Source: Dehalococcoidia bacterium (GTDB lineage: Bacteria; Chloroflexota; Dehalococcoidia; JACQUA01). Taken from it: a DNA stretch of 5,677 nucleotides. The stretch lies in the NCBI GenBank assembly GCA_030689845.1, contig JAUYHV010000116.1, positions 1-5,677 on the forward strand. The letters run 5' to 3'. Below are positions 5,638 to 5,677 of this stretch, piece by piece. A model generated the notes under the pieces. The model was not told the DNA's origin. It worked only from the letters and a program-made list of their open reading frames with translations, and searched no databases. The translations under genes were made by a program, and so were the position numbers. Position 1 is the stretch's first letter. Every line of letters begins with the position of its first letter.

Positions 5638-5649
5638 CCAGTAATAATT

Positions 5650-5677
5650 ATGAATGATTATTCTGTGTACATTATGG
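5650..5677 (+). CDS. Start of a probable small GIY-YIG nuclease, cut by window edge
   Basis: ATG at 5650 opens a frame that runs off the window after nine codons, MNDYSVYIM. The spacing Y-x-VYIM right after the start is how small (~90-100 residue) UvrC-like GIY-YIG nucleases begin (usual continuation: a polar stretch, then LYIGVT). These small stand-alone members are of uncertain function. Only nine residues are visible and no clear RBS is present (GGAA 14 bases upstream), so the call rests on the pattern and on the palindrome directly upstream. Confidence 0.45.

Overview
The window looks like a piece of chromosome from an anaerobic Bacillota, probably of the Clostridia/Peptococcaceae kind. 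This is an inference from strong GGAGG-type ribosome binding sites, GTG starts, a lipoprotein-type solute-binding protein, mixed base composition, and the gene content (molybdate uptake, nickel/cobalt-type permease, nitroreductase). No gene here fixes the genus.

Layout, left to right. (1) 2-595, + strand: the C-terminal part of a membrane metal permease of the UreH/NicO type with a histidine-rich loop, cut by the window edge. (2) 596-843: a convergent intergenic region with three diverged copies of a ~32-base repeat, each followed by a small hairpin. (3) 844-3478, - strand: a complete molybdate ABC transporter operon, transcribed modA-modB-modC with 4-base start/stop overlaps. A 28-codon signal-peptide-like reading frame sits directly in front of modA. 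(4) 3619-4140, - strand: a single-domain cupin, upstream of modA and in the same direction, with no visible terminator between them, so co-transcription is possible. (5) 4141-4790: 650 bases with no intact recognised gene. They hold the cupin RBS, a 9-bp inverted repeat in the cupin leader, back-to-back overlapping promoters near 4281-4322, an orphan GGAGG/TTG translation start, and what appears to be a decayed membrane-protein gene interrupted by TGA codons. (6) 4791-5507, + strand: a nitroreductase-family flavoprotein. (7) 5508-5677: a non-coding stretch with a perfect 8-bp palindrome with a GAAA loop, of the dispersed REP/dRS3-like type, followed by the first nine codons of what looks like a small GIY-YIG nuclease gene running off the edge.

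How the genes may work together: ModA captures molybdate outside the membrane, ModB carries it through and ModC powers the transport. The adjoining permease fragment suggests import of another transition metal. Together they would feed metalloenzymes (molybdoenzymes, Ni enzymes) of an anaerobic lifestyle. The cupin could be a metal-dependent enzyme or sensor tied to that supply, but only its position suggests this. The nitroreductase is separately promoted and probably unrelated. The most unusual parts are the repeat/hairpin cluster at 599-801, the TGA-interrupted gene at 4464-4640, and the palindrome plus GIY-YIG start at the right edge.
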